From: Methylobacterium sp. R2-1
GTDB taxonomy: Bacteria; Pseudomonadota; Alphaproteobacteria; Rhizobiales; Beijerinckiaceae
DNA: 64,000 nt
Assembly: GCF_014191355.1 (NCBI RefSeq)
Contig: NZ_JACHWM010000004.1
Span: forward strand, 1-64,000
Direction of reading: 5' to 3'
Shown in pieces: positions 18,176-28,887 of the stretch. The translations under genes were made by a program, and so were the position numbers. The notes below the pieces were generated by a model. The model was not told the DNA's origin, made no database searches, and worked only from the letters and a program-made list of their open reading frames with translations. Each line of letters begins with the position of its first letter. Positions within the stretch are counted from its first letter, which is position 1.

Positions 18176-19543
18176 TCAGTGTGTCGCACGATCCCGATTG
18201 GAAGCCAGACCGATATCTGAGCCCTTGGCCGGCCCCCTGCCGGCCTGGGCAAGGGTGCGCTCCAGCATCTCTCCATAAATCGGACGGCCACCGAGCCATT
18301 GGGCCACGAGGCTCGCGGTCAGGCAGGCCGTCAGCATAGGCAGGACGAGCGCGTAGGCGCTCGTGAGTTCTAGCACCAGCACCACCCCCACGGCCGGAGC
18401 GTGGACGGTGGCGCTGAAGAGCGCGGCCATTGCCACGATTCCGAAGGAAACCGGCGTCACCCCGAGGCCGGATAAGGCTTCGGGAAACACCGTGTGCGCG
18501 AGCAGGCCGAAGGCCAAGCCGATGCAGGTCGCCAGGGACAGGATCGGTGCAAAAATGCCGCCCGGCGTCCCAACGGAATAGCTGGCAACCGAGGTGAAGA
18601 GGCGGGTGACCGCCAGCATCACGAGCACGCCCGCACTCGGGGTCAGGGCGGCGATCTGTGAAATGACCCGTTCCCCGCCCGTGACAGTGCGCGGAGCGAG
18701 GATCAGCAGGGCGCCCACGAGCAGTCCGACCAGGGCAGGCCACACATAGGGTGCGCGCTTCTGCCAAGCGGCGGCGACGTCCAGCATCGCCATGATGCAT
18801 CGATTGAAGAGCATGCCCACCGCACCCAGGATCATCCCCAGGATTGCGAAGGCAGGCAGCGAAGCCAGCGCCGCTGCCCCGGCGGATAGCGGCAAGTCCG
18901 GCCGCGCGCCTGAGATGATCTGGGTCACCGCCGTTCCGGTGATCGCTGCGGCGAACACCCCCATGTAGTTCCGGAACGTGTACGGGAACTGCTTGCGCGT
19001 TTCCTCGATGACGAAAAGCACGGCCGACATCGGGGCATTGAAGGCACAGGCGAGACCCGCCCCCGCACCTGCCGCCAGCAAGGCCTGCCGATCGGCGTGC
19101 CTCACCCGGAACATCTCCGAGGCGGCGAGCGCCGCCGAGCCGCCCATGTGAATGGTCGGCCCCTCCCGGCCAAGAACCAGGCCTGATCCGATCGCGGCGA
19201 TGCCGGCGATGAACTTCACCGGCAGCACGCGCTCCCAACGCACATGCCTGATGCCGGCGATGGCCCCCTCGATCTCCGGAACTCCGCTCCCGCTCGCTTC
19301 CGGAGCGAAGCGCCGGGTGATGAACACGGCAAAGACCGTGGCCGCCATGGTTAGGGTGGCGCTCGCCGCGACCAACCGCCAGCCCGCAGTCTGGCCGGCG
19401 AGCCATGTCGGCCAATCGATGATCGTGTCGATGGCGAGGTGAAAGAGGCCGCCGAACACGCCCGTGAGGGCACCGACGATCAGGGCCACCGCGACGAAGC
19501 GAGCCTGTTGCAGGGGCGTCGCGGGTTGATCTGCCGGCCTCAT
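18176..19543 (-). CDS. ClC-type chloride/proton antiporter
   Basis: Integral membrane protein of 455 aa with about a dozen membrane helices. ClC signatures are all visible: GSGVPEIEGAI, the gating-glutamate motif GREGPTIHMG, and the internal proton glutamate in VIEETRKQFPY, the position of E. coli ClcA Glu203. These mark a Cl-/H+ exchanger and not a channel. The third anion-binding element (GGIFAPILSLA) is present too. AGGAG lies about 9 nt before the ATG. No CBS domains follow. ClcA in enteric bacteria helps survive extreme acid, which fits loosely with the HdeA-like gene nearby. Confidence 0.93.
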   Translation of the reverse strand: MRPADQPATPLQQARFVAVALIVGALTGVFGGLFHLAIDTIIDWPTWLAGQTAGWRLVAASATLTMAATVFAVFITRRFAPEASGSGVPEIEGAIAGIRHVRWERVLPVKFIAGIAAIGSGLVLGREGPTIHMGGSAALAASEMFRVRHADRQALLAAGAGAGLACAFNAPMSAVLFVIEETRKQFPYTFRNYMGVFAAAITGTAVTQIISGARPDLPLSAGAAALASLPAFAILGMILGAVGMLFNRCIMAMLDVAAAWQKRAPYVWPALVGLLVGALLILAPRTVTGGERVISQIAALTPSAGVLVMLAVTRLFTSVASYSVGTPGGIFAPILSLATCIGLAFGLLAHTVFPEALSGLGVTPVSFGIVAMAALFSATVHAPAVGVVLVLELTSAYALVLPMLTACLTASLVAQWLGGRPIYGEMLERTLAQAGRGPAKGSDIGLASNRDRATH

Positions 19544-19674
19544 CCTCGCCCGCTCCTCTTGCTGATCGCCAGCAAACCCTGGACTTCACGCGGTCCGTCC
19601 CCGGAACGAATGTCTCGGTGGGACTCACCGGAGCCCCACCCAAGCGGTGTCGCAGGCGCCCGGACCACCACCGG

Positions 19675-22600
19675 TCAGGCGGTCTGACCCTTCCCCGGTC
19701 TCACGCGCTCCCGCAGGGTCTGGACCGTGACGTAGAGCATCGGCACGAGGAAGATGCCGATCGAGCTCGCTGCGATCATCCCGCCGAAGACCGCGGTGCC
19801 GACGTCGCGACGGCTGATCTGGGCCGCACCGGTCGCGATCACGAGGGGGACAAGGCCGAGGATGAAGGCGATGGAGGTCATCATCACGGCGCGGAACCGT
19901 TGCTCGGCGCCGTGGATCGCGGCCTCCCTGATCGGCAGGCCCGCCTCCCGCTGATCCTTCGCGAACTCGACGATCAGGATGCCGTTCTTGGCCGCGAGCG
20001 CGATCAGCACTACGAGCCCGATCTCGCTGTAGAGATCGAGCGAAAGGCCGGCGAGCTTGACGGCAAGGTAAGAGCCGAAGGCACCGACCACGACGGACAG
20101 AAGGACCGGAATGGGGATCGTCCAGCTCTCGTAGAGGGCAACGAGGAACAGGTAGGCAAACAGGAAGGCGAGGCCGAGGACGATCCAGGTCTGCCCGGAT
20201 GCCTGCTGCTCCTGATAGGCAGTCCCGGTCCACTCGTAGCTGTAGCCTGTCGGCAGGGTCCGGTCGGAGATCTGCTCCATCGCGGCCATTGAGGCGCCGG
20301 AGGAGATGCCGGGCGCCGCACTGCCGTTCACGCTCACGGCCCGGAAGTTGTTGTAGCGCGTGAGCACCTGCGGTCCGAGCACGATGCGCTCGCCCGCGAC
20401 CGAACGCAGAGGCACCATCTGGCCCGAGGCACCGCGGACATAGATGTTCCAGATGTCGCGAATGTCGCCCCGGTTGTCCGCCTCACCCTCTACATTCACC
20501 TGCCAGGTGCGGCCGTAGAGGTTGAAATTGTTGACGTAGACACCGCCGAGCGTCGCTTGGAGCGAACTGAAGACCTCGCTCATCGCCAGCCCCAGCACCT
20601 GCGCCTTCGTGCGGTCGATGTCGAGGAAGATCGAGGGATTCGACGCCGTGAAGGTGGAGAAGACGCGGGCGAGTTGCGGGTCGCCGTTCGCCGCCGCGAC
20701 AAGCCCGCGCACGACCGCGTCGATTGCGGCCGGGTCCTGGCCCTCTCGCGCTTCGAGCACGTATTCGAAACCACCGCTCGTCGAGAGCCCGACGATGGGC
20801 GGAAGGTTGAAGGGCCGGACCGTTGCCTGCCCGATCTTCGTGGCCGCCGCGTCCGCGCGCCCGATCAGGGCCTGGGCGGATTCTGCCGCGCTCCCGCGAT
20901 CGGCGAAAGGTTTGAGCTGCGCCACCAAGAACGCGGAGTTCGGCTCGGCGGCCCCGTCCAGGAGCGAGAAGCCGATAACCGAAAGCACTTGGTTGACGCC
21001 GGGCATGTCCTTCAGGAGCCTCTCGACCTCTGTCGCGACGGCGCTCGTGCGCGCCACCGACGCGCCGTCGGGCAGTTGGACCGAGACGAAGAAGGCGCCC
21101 TGATCTTCTTCCGGGAGGAAGCCGACCGGTGTGATCTGCGAGAGGCCGAAGATGCCGCCCGCGAACAGGAGAACCAGCACGAGCGAGAGCGTGGACACGC
21201 GGACGAGGCGGCGGACGCCCGCGGTATAGCGGTCGCGCACCCAGTCGATCCCGCCGAGTACGCGGCCCATGATGCCCGGCCGCGAGCGTGTGGGACGCAG
21301 GAACACCCCGCAGAGCGCGGGTGACAGGGTGAGCGCGTTGATCGCCGAGATCACCATCGCGGCGCTGATCGTGACGGCGAATTGGCGAAACAGGGTTCCC
21401 GAGACGCCCGGGATGAAGGCAATCGGAACGAAGACAGACAGGAGGACGAGCGTGATGGCGATGATGGGAGCCGTGATCTGCGTCATGGCGAGCTTCGTCG
21501 CGTCGGCCGACGACAGCTCCGGATGCTCCTCCATCACGCGCTCGACATTCTCGACGACGACGATGGCGTCATCGACCACGATGCCGATGGCAAGCACCAT
21601 CGCCAGGAGCGAGACGGTGTTCGCCGAATAGCCAAGCACGAGCAGCACAGCGAAGGTGCCGATGAGGCTCACCGGCACGGCGATCGCGGGGATCACCGTC
21701 GCCCGAAGATTTCCGAGGAACAGAAACACGACGATGACGACGAGGACGAAGGCCTCGGCCAGAGTCCGCAGCACCTCGGAGATGGTGTCCTTCACGAAGG
21801 TCGTGGAATCGTGCACCACCACGTACCGCAGTCCTGCAGGGAAGCGCGCCGAGAGCTTCTCGAGGGTTGCTTTCACGGCGGTCGCGGTCCGTACCGCGTT
21901 GGCGCCTGGCACGAGATAGATCGCAACGGGGACACCGGGGCGGCCGTCGAGCCGGGATTCGCTGTCGAAGCTCTGCGCGCTGAGCTCCACTCTGGCGACG
22001 TCGCTGATCCGAACCACGGAGCCGTTGGGGTTCGTCCGCAGGACGATCGCGCCGAACTGTGCCGGCGTCGACAATCGACCCTGCGTCTGCACGTTCATCT
22101 GAATCTGTTGCTCGTCCGTGATCGGCGGCGCGCCGATGCGGCCGACCGGCGCCTGCACGCTTTGCGCCCGTATCGCGTCCACCACGTCCGACGGCGCGAG
22201 ATTCAGGCTCGTCAGGCGCTGCGTGTCGAACCAGATGCGCATCGAGTAGTTCATCCGCGCGAACAGGTTGGCTTGCCCCACTCCGACCGTGCGCGAAATC
22301 TCGTCGAGCACGTTGATGATGGCGTAGTTCGTGATGAAGAGCGGGTCCTGCGCGCCCGTCTCGCTGTAGAGGACGGCGAACAGCAGGATCGCGGAGGATT
22401 TCTTCTGCACCTTGAGCCCCTGCAGCTGCACCTCGGACGGGAGCTGGGACAAGGCAGACTGGACGCGGTTGTTGACGGTGACCGCGTTGATATCCGGGTC
22501 GGAGCCGAGCTCGAAACTAACCGACAGGCTGTAGCTGCCATCATTGGCGCTGGTGGACTTCATGTAGATCATGCGGTCAACGCCGATGATCTGCGCCTCA

Positions 22601-22797
22601 AGCGGCTGGGCAACGCTCGCCTCGACGACCTCCGCAGAGGCCCCCGGATACGTCCCCGACACGCTGACCTGTGGCGGGACAATGTCTGGGAACTGCGCGA
22701 CCGGGATCCGGAACAGTGCCAGCCCGCCCGCGATCGTGATGATCAGCGCGATGACGATCGCGAGCCGCGGGCGGTCCACGAAGATCGAGGAGATCAT
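19675..22797 (-). CDS. RND (HAE1) multidrug efflux permease
   Basis: Inner-membrane proton-driven drug exporter of 1040 aa, the usual length for AcrB/MexB relatives. The start [13 protein letters not shown] matches family N-termini; the 28-residue extension does not. The proton relay is intact: paired Asp in [13 protein letters not shown] (membrane helix 4) and Lys in [14 protein letters not shown] (helix 10). Periplasmic pore and docking regions are recognisable by [12 protein letters not shown] and RTWQVNVE. It lies 107 bp downstream of its adaptor gene and is likely co-transcribed. No outer-membrane channel gene is adjacent. Confidence 0.95.
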   Translation of the reverse strand: MISSIFVDRPRLAIVIALIITIAGGLALFRIPVAQFPDIVPPQVSVSGTYPGASAEVVEASVAQPLEAQIIGVDRMIYMKSTSANDGSYSLSVSFELGSDPDINAVTVNNRVQSALSQLPSEVQLQGLKVQKKSSAILLFAVLYSETGAQDPLFITNYAIINVLDEISRTVGVGQANLFARMNYSMRIWFDTQRLTSLNLAPSDVVDAIRAQSVQAPVGRIGAPPITDEQQIQMNVQTQGRLSTPAQFGAIVLRTNPNGSVVRISDVARVELSAQSFDSESRLDGRPGVPVAIYLVPGANAVRTATAVKATLEKLSARFPAGLRYVVVHDSTTFVKDTISEVLRTLAEAFVLVVIVVFLFLGNLRATVIPAIAVPVSLIGTFAVLLVLGYSANTVSLLAMVLAIGIVVDDAIVVVENVERVMEEHPELSSADATKLAMTQITAPIIAITLVLLSVFVPIAFIPGVSGTLFRQFAVTISAAMVISAINALTLSPALCGVFLRPTRSRPGIMGRVLGGIDWVRDRYTAGVRRLVRVSTLSLVLVLLFAGGIFGLSQITPVGFLPEEDQGAFFVSVQLPDGASVARTSAVATEVERLLKDMPGVNQVLSVIGFSLLDGAAEPNSAFLVAQLKPFADRGSAAESAQALIGRADAAATKIGQATVRPFNLPPIVGLSTSGGFEYVLEAREGQDPAAIDAVVRGLVAAANGDPQLARVFSTFTASNPSIFLDIDRTKAQVLGLAMSEVFSSLQATLGGVYVNNFNLYGRTWQVNVEGEADNRGDIRDIWNIYVRGASGQMVPLRSVAGERIVLGPQVLTRYNNFRAVSVNGSAAPGISSGASMAAMEQISDRTLPTGYSYEWTGTAYQEQQASGQTWIVLGLAFLFAYLFLVALYESWTIPIPVLLSVVVGAFGSYLAVKLAGLSLDLYSEIGLVVLIALAAKNGILIVEFAKDQREAGLPIREAAIHGAEQRFRAVMMTSIAFILGLVPLVIATGAAQISRRDVGTAVFGGMIAASSIGIFLVPMLYVTVQTLRERVRPGKGQTA

Positions 22798-22904
22798 GAC
22801 ACGCCTCGGGCTCAGTTGCCTGGGACAAACGGAGTTCGATCCGGGACGAGGGGCCGCGGAGCGGGACATCGGACGTCGCAAGGGAGGCGGCGTCCCATGC
22901 TGTG

Positions 22905-24176
22905 CTAGCGCCGGCTGCTCGGGCTGCCGCCGGCTGATCCTGCTGGAGCCGTGGGGCCAGCGATCCCCGCGCGGTCCTCGTTCACGGCTGAATTCCGCAT
23001 CATCTTCTGAAGCGTGGCGTCGGCGGGCCTGGGCGAGACCGTCTCGCCCGCACGGACCCGCTGAAGGCCTTCGGCGATGACCTGCTCTCCGACCGTGAGG
23101 CCGCTCGTCACCGCCGCGAGCGTCGTGCTCGATTGGCCAAGCTGAATGCGACGCTCCTCGGCCTTATTCCCCGGCCCGATCACATAGACGTAGCTGCCCC
23201 GCTGGTCGGCCAGGACGGCCAAGCGAGGGATTGCAACCACTTCGACCGGCTCGACGCCTTCGAGGAACACGGTCACGAACTCGCCATCCGTGAGCTCGCG
23301 GATGGTGGCGGACGTGCGGGTCTGAGCGAAGATCGGGGGATTCGGCAGCACGCCGCGAAGCAGGATCGTGTCCGTATTCGTCGCGATGGTGTTGTTGACG
23401 AAATCGAGCTTCCCGGTGTGATCGTAGAAGCGGCCGTCCGGTAGTTGCGCCCGGATCAGGACAGCGCCGAATCCGCCCGTCGGCCCATAGCGCGCTCTCA
23501 GATTGATCGCTTCACGGACCGGCACCGGAAACGTCACGAACATCGGGTCCTGGCTGATGATCGTCGTCAGCACCCCGGAGCTCGGACCGACGACGTTGCC
23601 GATCGTCAGGGACGTGCGCCCGATCTGGCCCGCAATCGGCGCTCGGATCTCCGTGTAGCCGAGATTGATCTGCGCCGTGTCGAGCTGGGCTTGTGCGGCT
23701 TGGAGCTGCGCCTCCAAGGCACGCTCATTCGCGAGTGCCGCGTCGTAGGTCGATTGCTGCCCGGCCGGCCCGCCAAGCAGGATTCTCGCCCGCTGCGTCG
23801 TGAGACGCGCGTTTCCCAATTGTGCTTCAACCTGCGCGATCTGCGCCTTCTGAGCGGCCACGGCCGCCTGGAACGGGCCCTGCTCGAGAAGGTAGAGGAG
23901 CGTTCCTTCCTCGACGTCCGCGCCCTCGACGAAGAGCCGTTTCTCGATGAACGCCGTCACCCGGGCAACGATGTCGACACGCTGCTTCGCCTCGATACGG
24001 CCGATGAACTGCTCTGTCTGTGTGATCGGCTCCTTGCGCGCGGCGATGATGCCGACGACTGGGGGGCCCGTCGGCTCGGCCTGCGCAAACGCCGTCGAAA
24101 TGGCGGGCGGGCACGCGGCGGAGAGCGTTGCGGCGGCCACCCAGACCCGGAGCTTGAACATGCCGGTCATCGTCAT
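22905..24176 (-). CDS. RND efflux periplasmic adaptor
   Basis: Membrane-fusion protein of 423 aa pairing with the permease downstream. An N-terminal signal (cleavage near AFAQA, about 32) precedes the lipoyl half-motif [19 protein letters not shown], then a coiled-coil hairpin ([17 protein letters not shown] to about 185), a second lipoyl half, a beta-barrel and a membrane-proximal domain. GGAGG 5 nt before the ATG fixes the start; the frame continues 128 codons upstream but in a non-protein-like composition. The tail is Ala/Gly/Ser-rich. The LSAAC segment is not a canonical lipobox. Substrate unknown. Confidence 0.93.
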   Translation of the reverse strand: MTMTGMFKLRVWVAAATLSAACPPAISTAFAQAEPTGPPVVGIIAARKEPITQTEQFIGRIEAKQRVDIVARVTAFIEKRLFVEGADVEEGTLLYLLEQGPFQAAVAAQKAQIAQVEAQLGNARLTTQRARILLGGPAGQQSTYDAALANERALEAQLQAAQAQLDTAQINLGYTEIRAPIAGQIGRTSLTIGNVVGPSSGVLTTIISQDPMFVTFPVPVREAINLRARYGPTGGFGAVLIRAQLPDGRFYDHTGKLDFVNNTIATNTDTILLRGVLPNPPIFAQTRTSATIRELTDGEFVTVFLEGVEPVEVVAIPRLAVLADQRGSYVYVIGPGNKAEERRIQLGQSSTTLAAVTSGLTVGEQVIAEGLQRVRAGETVSPRPADATLQKMMRNSAVNEDRAGIAGPTAPAGSAGGSPSSRR

Positions 24177-24559
24177 GTTCGCCTCCGGAAGATCGTCCGC
24201 CGACGCTCGACGAGCGGTCGAAAGCCCTGTCCGGCGCGACCCATCGTCGGCGACGTGCCGGGGTGGTGGGACGGGGCCGTTGGCGCGGCACTCTCGGAGC
24301 CTTGCTCGGAGCCTTGCACGGCCCGATGCCCGTCGCGCGCATCCGCGATGGCGGAAGGGATGGCGGAGGTCCTCAGGCTCGAACCCTGCGCCGCTTCGCA
24401 GATCCGGACACCGAACGTGCCGCCCCGAATGCTTGATCCGGGACGACACGGGGGATGCGCGCGCTGCATCATCTGTCCAGACATCAGCGAATGTGTTTTC
24501 AAGCGATGCTCGAGCCGTATCCGGCCCGATTGCATCAGGCCGCCGCCTCTCAGTCTGCA
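24177..24559. other. Intergenic region upstream of efflux genes
   Basis: About 380 bp with no supported gene. No TetR-type regulator is found next to the efflux pair, which is unusual. A short direct repeat (CGGAGCCTTG twice, about 24296-24317) is present. Open frames on both strands here are Arg/Ser-rich and lack ribosome sites. Confidence 0.45.
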
Positions 24560-24617
24560 TTTTGACGCGTATTCTTTCGAAGACCCGGCCAGAGCTTCGT
24601 CGGAATGCGCTCTAGAA
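24560..24617. repeat. Interspersed intergenic element, copy A
   Basis: Sequence running from TTTTGACGCG to GCGCTCTAG. It shares its layout (TTTTGACGC, TTCTTTC, GCTTCGTCGGAA-GCGCTCTAG) with copies at 28361-28414 and 35103-35158. Similar intergenic elements are known to be common in Rhizobiales genomes. Its end supplies the stop codon of the small cysteine-rich gene. Confidence 0.6.
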
Positions 24618-24845
24618 CGACGGTTTATTGCCGATGCACTTGCATCGCTTCGATTTCAGAATCCGGCAGCGGCCACTGCAGCAATCTCTCGCACCGCGTC
24701 CAACCCATCCATTGCCGCGACACTCGATATTCATGTCGCGCGTCGTCATGATCTGGCCCGGCCGGCTCATCGCCGTTGTCGCAGTATAGATATTGACTCC
24801 CATCATCATCACCGGAACAGCAACGAGCATTGCAACGCTCCGCAT
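24612..24845 (-). CDS. Small cysteine-rich secreted peptide
   Basis: Protein of 77 aa. A hydrophobic signal segment (MRSVAMLVAVPVMMMG) with likely cleavage near ATTA (25) precedes a basic domain with six cysteines at 42, 55, 56, 60, 68 and 70, spaced C-x12-CC-x3-C-x7-C-x-C. The CxxxC and CxC elements recall defensin-like or knottin-like disulfide-rich peptides, but I cannot assign a family. GGAGG 7 nt before the ATG strongly supports the start. GC is lower than in neighbours. It stands alone in reverse orientation. Possible roles are antimicrobial, inhibitory or metal-binding, all inferred. Confidence 0.65.
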   Translation of the reverse strand: MRSVAMLVAVPVMMMGVNIYTATTAMSRPGQIMTTRDMNIECRGNGWVGRGARDCCSGRCRILKSKRCKCIGNKPSF

Positions 24846-25204
24846 GGCGCATCCTCCATAATGATTGATCGATTGGCGGCGGTAAATTGGAAATTCTACC
24901 GATCAGGGTTTGAACCGGGCCTCTTCGTCAGGATGGGCGACGGTGGCGACGTGGCTATTCAAGTCGGCGCCGGCAAACGGATCGAACTGAGGCATGGTCA
25001 ATCCCTGCAAGACCGACAGTATAGCCGAGGCGGGCAGGCCAGCACCTTGACGATGATCAATCCAATTCCTGTATGCCTCCACCCGAGACCGTCAGGATCT
25101 GCGGGTTCTTCATCGCAGAGGACTGTTCCCGACGGGACGTGTCCGAGGCGCGAGGTCGCGCACCGAACCACCCGTCCGGTCCGCGCCCTTGTTCGGAGCG
25201 CCGA
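24846..25204. other. Intergenic region, no gene seen
   Basis: About 360 bp between the cysteine-rich peptide gene and the end of the bd oxidase operon. It is AT-richer near 24850-24905, where the peptide gene promoter would lie. No reading frame here is supportable. Confidence 0.45.
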
Positions 25205-25384
25205 TCAGGCCGATTTCAGCAGCCATCGAAGCGGGAGCGCGATGAGCGTCAGGCTGACGACACTCATCGTCCAGAGCAGAACGAACCACCCGATCCGACG
25301 GAGCTTGCCGGTGATCGTCTCGCTGCGAACCCGTGCGGCATCGGGCACGAAGACAGGCTCCGCGGTCGGCTGATGAAGCCCCAT
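25205..25384 (-). CDS. DUF2474-family bd oxidase accessory subunit
   Basis: Protein of 59 aa with one membrane helix (about 30-55: RRIGWFVLLWTMSVVSLTLIA). Its ATG overlaps the cydB stop in TGATG, a sign of translational coupling. DUF2474 proteins occupy exactly this place after CIO-type cydAB genes and are small single-pass subunits, comparable in position to CydX. The N-terminus is soluble and poorly conserved. Confidence 0.75.
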   Translation of the reverse strand: MGLHQPTAEPVFVPDAARVRSETITGKLRRIGWFVLLWTMSVVSLTLIALPLRWLLKSA

Positions 25385-26394
25385 CAATGATACCCGGATT
25401 CCGACGTGACCTTGCCGCGGAACAGCCAGTAGACGTAGGCCGTGTAGCCGAGCACCATCGGGACCAGCACCACCGCACCAGCGAGCAGAAAGACTTGGCT
25501 GCTCGGATGCGTCGCCGCGGCCCAGATCGTGATGTCCGGGGGCACGATCATCGGCCAAAGGCTGATGCCGAGGCCGATGTAGGACAGCAGGAAGAAGCCG
25601 AGCGCGCAGAGGAAGGGCATGATCTCCTCACGCCGATCCAGCGAGCGCTGGAAACGTAGCGCCAGCAGCCCGACGAGAATGGGCACCGGCGCACCGACGA
25701 GGATGCCGGGGAAGGAGAGCCAGCGCTCGCGGAAGGGGGTGCTGAGGACGAGCATCGTGAGCGAAATGATCGCGATCAGGAGCAAGGTCGCCAGGCCCAG
25801 AGGGCGGGAGAGGCGGTAAGCGCGGATCTGCAATTCTCCCCCTGTCTTCCAGATGAGCCAGCAGGCCCCCAGGAGCGCGTAGCCCACCACCAGCGCCACG
25901 CCGGTCAGCAGAGAGAACGGGGTGAGCCAGTCCCACCAGCCGCCGGCATAGGCACGCCCCTCGACACGGATGCCCTGGACGAGGGCGCCGAGCGCGATGC
26001 CCTGGCAGAAGGCCGCCACGTAGCTGCCCCAGGAGAAGGCCCGGTCCCACCAGAGCTGACCCCGCGCCGTGACCATGCGGAAGCGCATCTCGAAGGCGAC
26101 GCCGCGGAAGACAAGGGCGAGCAGCATCAAGATCAGCGGCATGTAGAGCGCCGGCAGGATCGTCACGTAGGCCAGCGGGAAGACCGCGAAGAGGCCACCG
26201 CCGCCGAGGATCAGCCAAGTCTCGTTGCCGTCCCACACGGGGGCAACGGAGTTCACCATCACGTCCCGATCGGCCTTGGCCGACATGGCCGGGAACAGGA
26301 TGCCAATGCCGAGATCGAACCCGTCCATCGCAACGTAGAGGAACACGGCTGTGGCGATCAGGAGGGCCCAAATCAGCGTGAGGTCGAGAGACAT
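25384..26394 (-). CDS. cydB: Cytochrome bd-type ubiquinol oxidase subunit II
   Basis: Integral membrane protein of 336 aa, subunit II of a quinol oxidase that reduces oxygen to water. Family marks are MDGFDLGIGILFP near the N-terminus, PVWDGNETWLILGGGGLFAVFP, and ALVFRGVAFEMR. The start was put at MSLDLTL because this matches family N-termini; a GTG 18 nt upstream directly abuts the cydA stop. It lies second in the operon cydA-cydB-DUF2474. Confidence 0.95.
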   Translation of the reverse strand: MSLDLTLIWALLIATAVFLYVAMDGFDLGIGILFPAMSAKADRDVMVNSVAPVWDGNETWLILGGGGLFAVFPLAYVTILPALYMPLILMLLALVFRGVAFEMRFRMVTARGQLWWDRAFSWGSYVAAFCQGIALGALVQGIRVEGRAYAGGWWDWLTPFSLLTGVALVVGYALLGACWLIWKTGGELQIRAYRLSRPLGLATLLLIAIISLTMLVLSTPFRERWLSFPGILVGAPVPILVGLLALRFQRSLDRREEIMPFLCALGFFLLSYIGLGISLWPMIVPPDITIWAAATHPSSQVFLLAGAVVLVPMVLGYTAYVYWLFRGKVTSESGYH

Positions 26395-26408
26395 CGAATC
26401 CGCTTCCT

Positions 26409-27830
26409 TCACTCAGCGGGCTGGGCATTCGGACCGGCGGCGAGCGCCGGGGCCGGGGTAATGCCGGCGGTGCGCACCGGCTGGCCGGCGGGCAGACCCG
26501 CCTCGTGCGATCGAGGTGGCTGATTGAAGAGGTGCAGAAGGTACCAGATGCCGGCCCCGAACACGACGAAGTAGACCACGGCGAACGCGGCCAGCGAGGC
26601 CGCGACCGCGGGGGCGGCGATGGGTGAGACGCTGTCGGCGGTGCGCAGCAGCCCGTAAACCGTGAAGGGCTGACGCCCGGATTCCGTCACGACCCAGCCG
26701 GCCGTGACGGCGACGAGGCCGGACGGGCCCATCGCGACCGCGCAGCGGTGCAGCCATCGAGACGTGTAGAGCCGTTCTTTCCAGCGCAGATAGAGGGAAG
26801 CCACGCCCAGGGCGATCATCAGGAAGCCAAGCCCGACCATGACCCGGAAGGCCCAGAACACCAGGGGCAGGTTGGTCGGCCAGGTGTCGCGCGGAAGTGC
26901 CTTCAGCCCGCGCACCTCGGCGTTCAGGTCGTGGGCGAGATACAGGCTCGCGAGCCCCGGTATGCCGATCGCCCAACGCGTCGTCTCGGCCTGCGCGTCC
27001 GGCCAGCCGACCAGGATCGAGGGCGCGCGCCGCTCACTTTCGAAATGGCCTTCCATCGCCGCGACCTTGGCGGGCTGATGGTGGTAGGTGTTGCCCCCAT
27101 GCAGATCGCCCAGGACGAGTTGCACGGGGGCGACGATTGCAGCCATCCACATCGCCATCGAGAACATCAGGCGGGCGCGCGGGTTCGACCGGTCGCGCAG
27201 GAGATGCCACGCCGCCACCGTGCCTACGATCATCGCGGTGGTCAGGTAGGCGGCGGTGACGGTGTGGGCGAAACGGAAGGGGAAGGACGGGTTGAAGACC
27301 ACGGCCCACCAATCCTGGGGCGCGAAATGGCCGTTGGCGTCGAGCACGTAGCCCGCCGGCGTCTGCATCCAGGAATTGGCCGACAGGATCCAGAAGGCCG
27401 AGGTCAGCGTGCCCACGGCAACGAGGCAAGTCGCCAGGAAATGAAGACGCGGGCCGACGCGCTCCAGACCGAACAACATGACTCCGAGAAAACCCGCCTC
27501 CAAGAAGGCCGTCAGAACCTCGTAGCCGAGGAGAGGACCGAGAATCGGAGCCGTCTTGTCAGAAAAGACCGACCAGTTCGTACCGAACTGGTAGCTCATG
27601 ACGAGCCCCGAGACGACGCCCATGGCGAACGCTATGGCGAAGATCTTGAGCCAATAACGGTAGGAATCGAGATAGACGGCGCGCCCGGTGGTGAGCCAGA
27701 AGGCTTCCTGCACCGCAAGAAAGCTGGCCAGTCCGATGGTGAAAGCCGGGAATAGGAAATGCCACACGACCGTAAAGGCGAACTGGCTTCGAGCCAGATC
27801 GAGTGCGCTGGGGAGGTAGTCGGCCAACAT
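26409..27830 (-). CDS. cydA: Cytochrome bd-type ubiquinol oxidase subunit I
   Basis: Heme-bearing subunit of 473 aa. Visible are His24 in VVWHFLFP (heme b595 ligand), the paired glutamates in GYEVLTAFLEAGFLG, the heme-ligand region FRFAHTVTAAYL, and the quinol-loop motif KVAAMEGHFE. The loop is short, as in cyanide-insensitive (CioA) oxidases of alphaproteobacteria and Pseudomonas. The start MLADYLPSALDLAR aligns with family members; its ribosome site is weak and upstream GTG codons in frame are possible. It would support respiration at low oxygen or under cyanide. Confidence 0.94.
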   Translation of the reverse strand: MLADYLPSALDLARSQFAFTVVWHFLFPAFTIGLASFLAVQEAFWLTTGRAVYLDSYRYWLKIFAIAFAMGVVSGLVMSYQFGTNWSVFSDKTAPILGPLLGYEVLTAFLEAGFLGVMLFGLERVGPRLHFLATCLVAVGTLTSAFWILSANSWMQTPAGYVLDANGHFAPQDWWAVVFNPSFPFRFAHTVTAAYLTTAMIVGTVAAWHLLRDRSNPRARLMFSMAMWMAAIVAPVQLVLGDLHGGNTYHHQPAKVAAMEGHFESERRAPSILVGWPDAQAETTRWAIGIPGLASLYLAHDLNAEVRGLKALPRDTWPTNLPLVFWAFRVMVGLGFLMIALGVASLYLRWKERLYTSRWLHRCAVAMGPSGLVAVTAGWVVTESGRQPFTVYGLLRTADSVSPIAAPAVAASLAAFAVVYFVVFGAGIWYLLHLFNQPPRSHEAGLPAGQPVRTAGITPAPALAAGPNAQPAE

Positions 27831-28360
27831 TCCTGACACTCGATTCACAAGAGTGACGAAGTACGGCTTAAGTCTGATCTCGAGTAAGCTGCCCGCGACG
27901 GCCACGGCGGTCCAAATCGCGCGCTATCATCTGCACTGGCCCAGTGGCCGCCCAAGTCGCTACGGCGTCAAGAGTCGGCAATGGACGTCTGCGAAGCCTG
28001 GACTGGCCGTCCTACTTGCGGTCACCGGCACCGGGAAGTGTCCTTCGGCAGGCCGGACGGTCTCATAGGCTTAGGCCATCCAGACGGAGGCGAACGTTTT
28101 CACCCTTCTCCTGCGTCATTGATCCAAGGTTTCCGGATGCTCATGCACACCACCGGCGTGAATAAGGGGACCTCGCCTACATCTATGTCCATCTTGCCCG
28201 CCCTGTCGGCTGGAGGCGCCTGTCACGAGCACCTCGACAGGGAAGCCCATCACGTCACGAAGCACCTTGATATAGATCAGACGGAAGCGGCGAGGAGCCA
28301 GTTGATATCTGTATTGCCGACGCAAGAGGGCGTAGACGCGCCGATGGCTCTAGGTCCTTG
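27831..28360. other. Intergenic region upstream of cydA
   Basis: About 530 bp without a convincing gene. It contains the cydA promoter region, but no FNR-type TTGAT-N4-ATCAA site is evident. Frames such as 28116-28325 (minus) and 27981-28445 (plus) lack ribosome sites and recognisable families and may be relics of mobile DNA. Confidence 0.4.
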
Positions 28361-28414
28361 TTTTGACGCAATTTCTTTCACCGAACCGGCATTCACTTCG
28401 TCGGAAAGCGCTCT
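28361..28414. repeat. Interspersed intergenic element, copy B
   Basis: Sequence from TTTTGACGCAATTTC to GCGCTCT, including CCGAACCGGCATTCACTTCGT. It matches copy A (24560-24617) and copy C (35103-35158) in order of blocks. It sits just left of the decayed recombinase. Confidence 0.6.
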
Positions 28415-28519
28415 TGTCACCGAGCATCCCGTGGCCGATTTGTAGCAGCCTGACTGCCTGCGGACGACATTGGCCTCGCGGTGCGCCGCAATGCGCCGAG
28501 CGGGCGACCCAGGTCGATG

Positions 28520-28878
28520 GTCGCGTGACGGTGCTGCGCAGCGAATTCGCGACTGCGGAGGGGACGCTGCAGTGGCTCTGCCGGGACGCCGAAGCGGCTC
28601 TACCGTTTAGTGGAGGACGGCAACGACAAGCCTGACGATCTGCTGAGGGAGCGGCTCTCGGCATTGCGAGCGGAGCGAGATCTGGCGAAGGCTGCGCTCG
28701 GCCGGATCCGCGTGGCTAATCCGGGCTCAACTGAGATCGCGCCCGAACTGTTCGAACGCTTCGGTCGTGTGTTGCCGAGAACGTGATAACGGGCAAGATC
28801 CCGTTCCGGAAGGTGAGGCTTCAAGCGACCGCCAACCGCGTCGAGGTCGGCACGACCGTGTCCGGTGTTCGCGGCTCT
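28520..28878 (+). pseudogene. Decayed C-terminal part of a serine recombinase
   Basis: Three short frames read on from one another as a site-specific recombinase C-terminal segment. The first gives FATAEGTLQ. The second, from 28595, gives RLYRLVEDGNDKPDDLLRER then LSALRAERDLAKAALGRIR and stops near 28785. The third gives NVITGKIPFRK. These resemble the coiled-coil linker of large serine recombinases common in rhizobial and Methylobacterium genomes. At least two frameshifts and a missing catalytic domain make it non-functional. It ends directly at the 3' side of tRNA-Glu, a typical place for integrated elements. Confidence 0.5.
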
Positions 28879-28887
28879 GCACAGAAA

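Noticed and set aside
17919..19643. 574-codon minus frame overlapping the ClC gene
   Set aside because: Same strand but another frame; composition is Arg/Gly-rich while the ClC frame has every family motif and a ribosome site.
28116..28325. Minus frame between cydA and tRNA-Glu
   Set aside because: It reads partly protein-like but no family or start signal could be identified; left as possible mobile-DNA relic.
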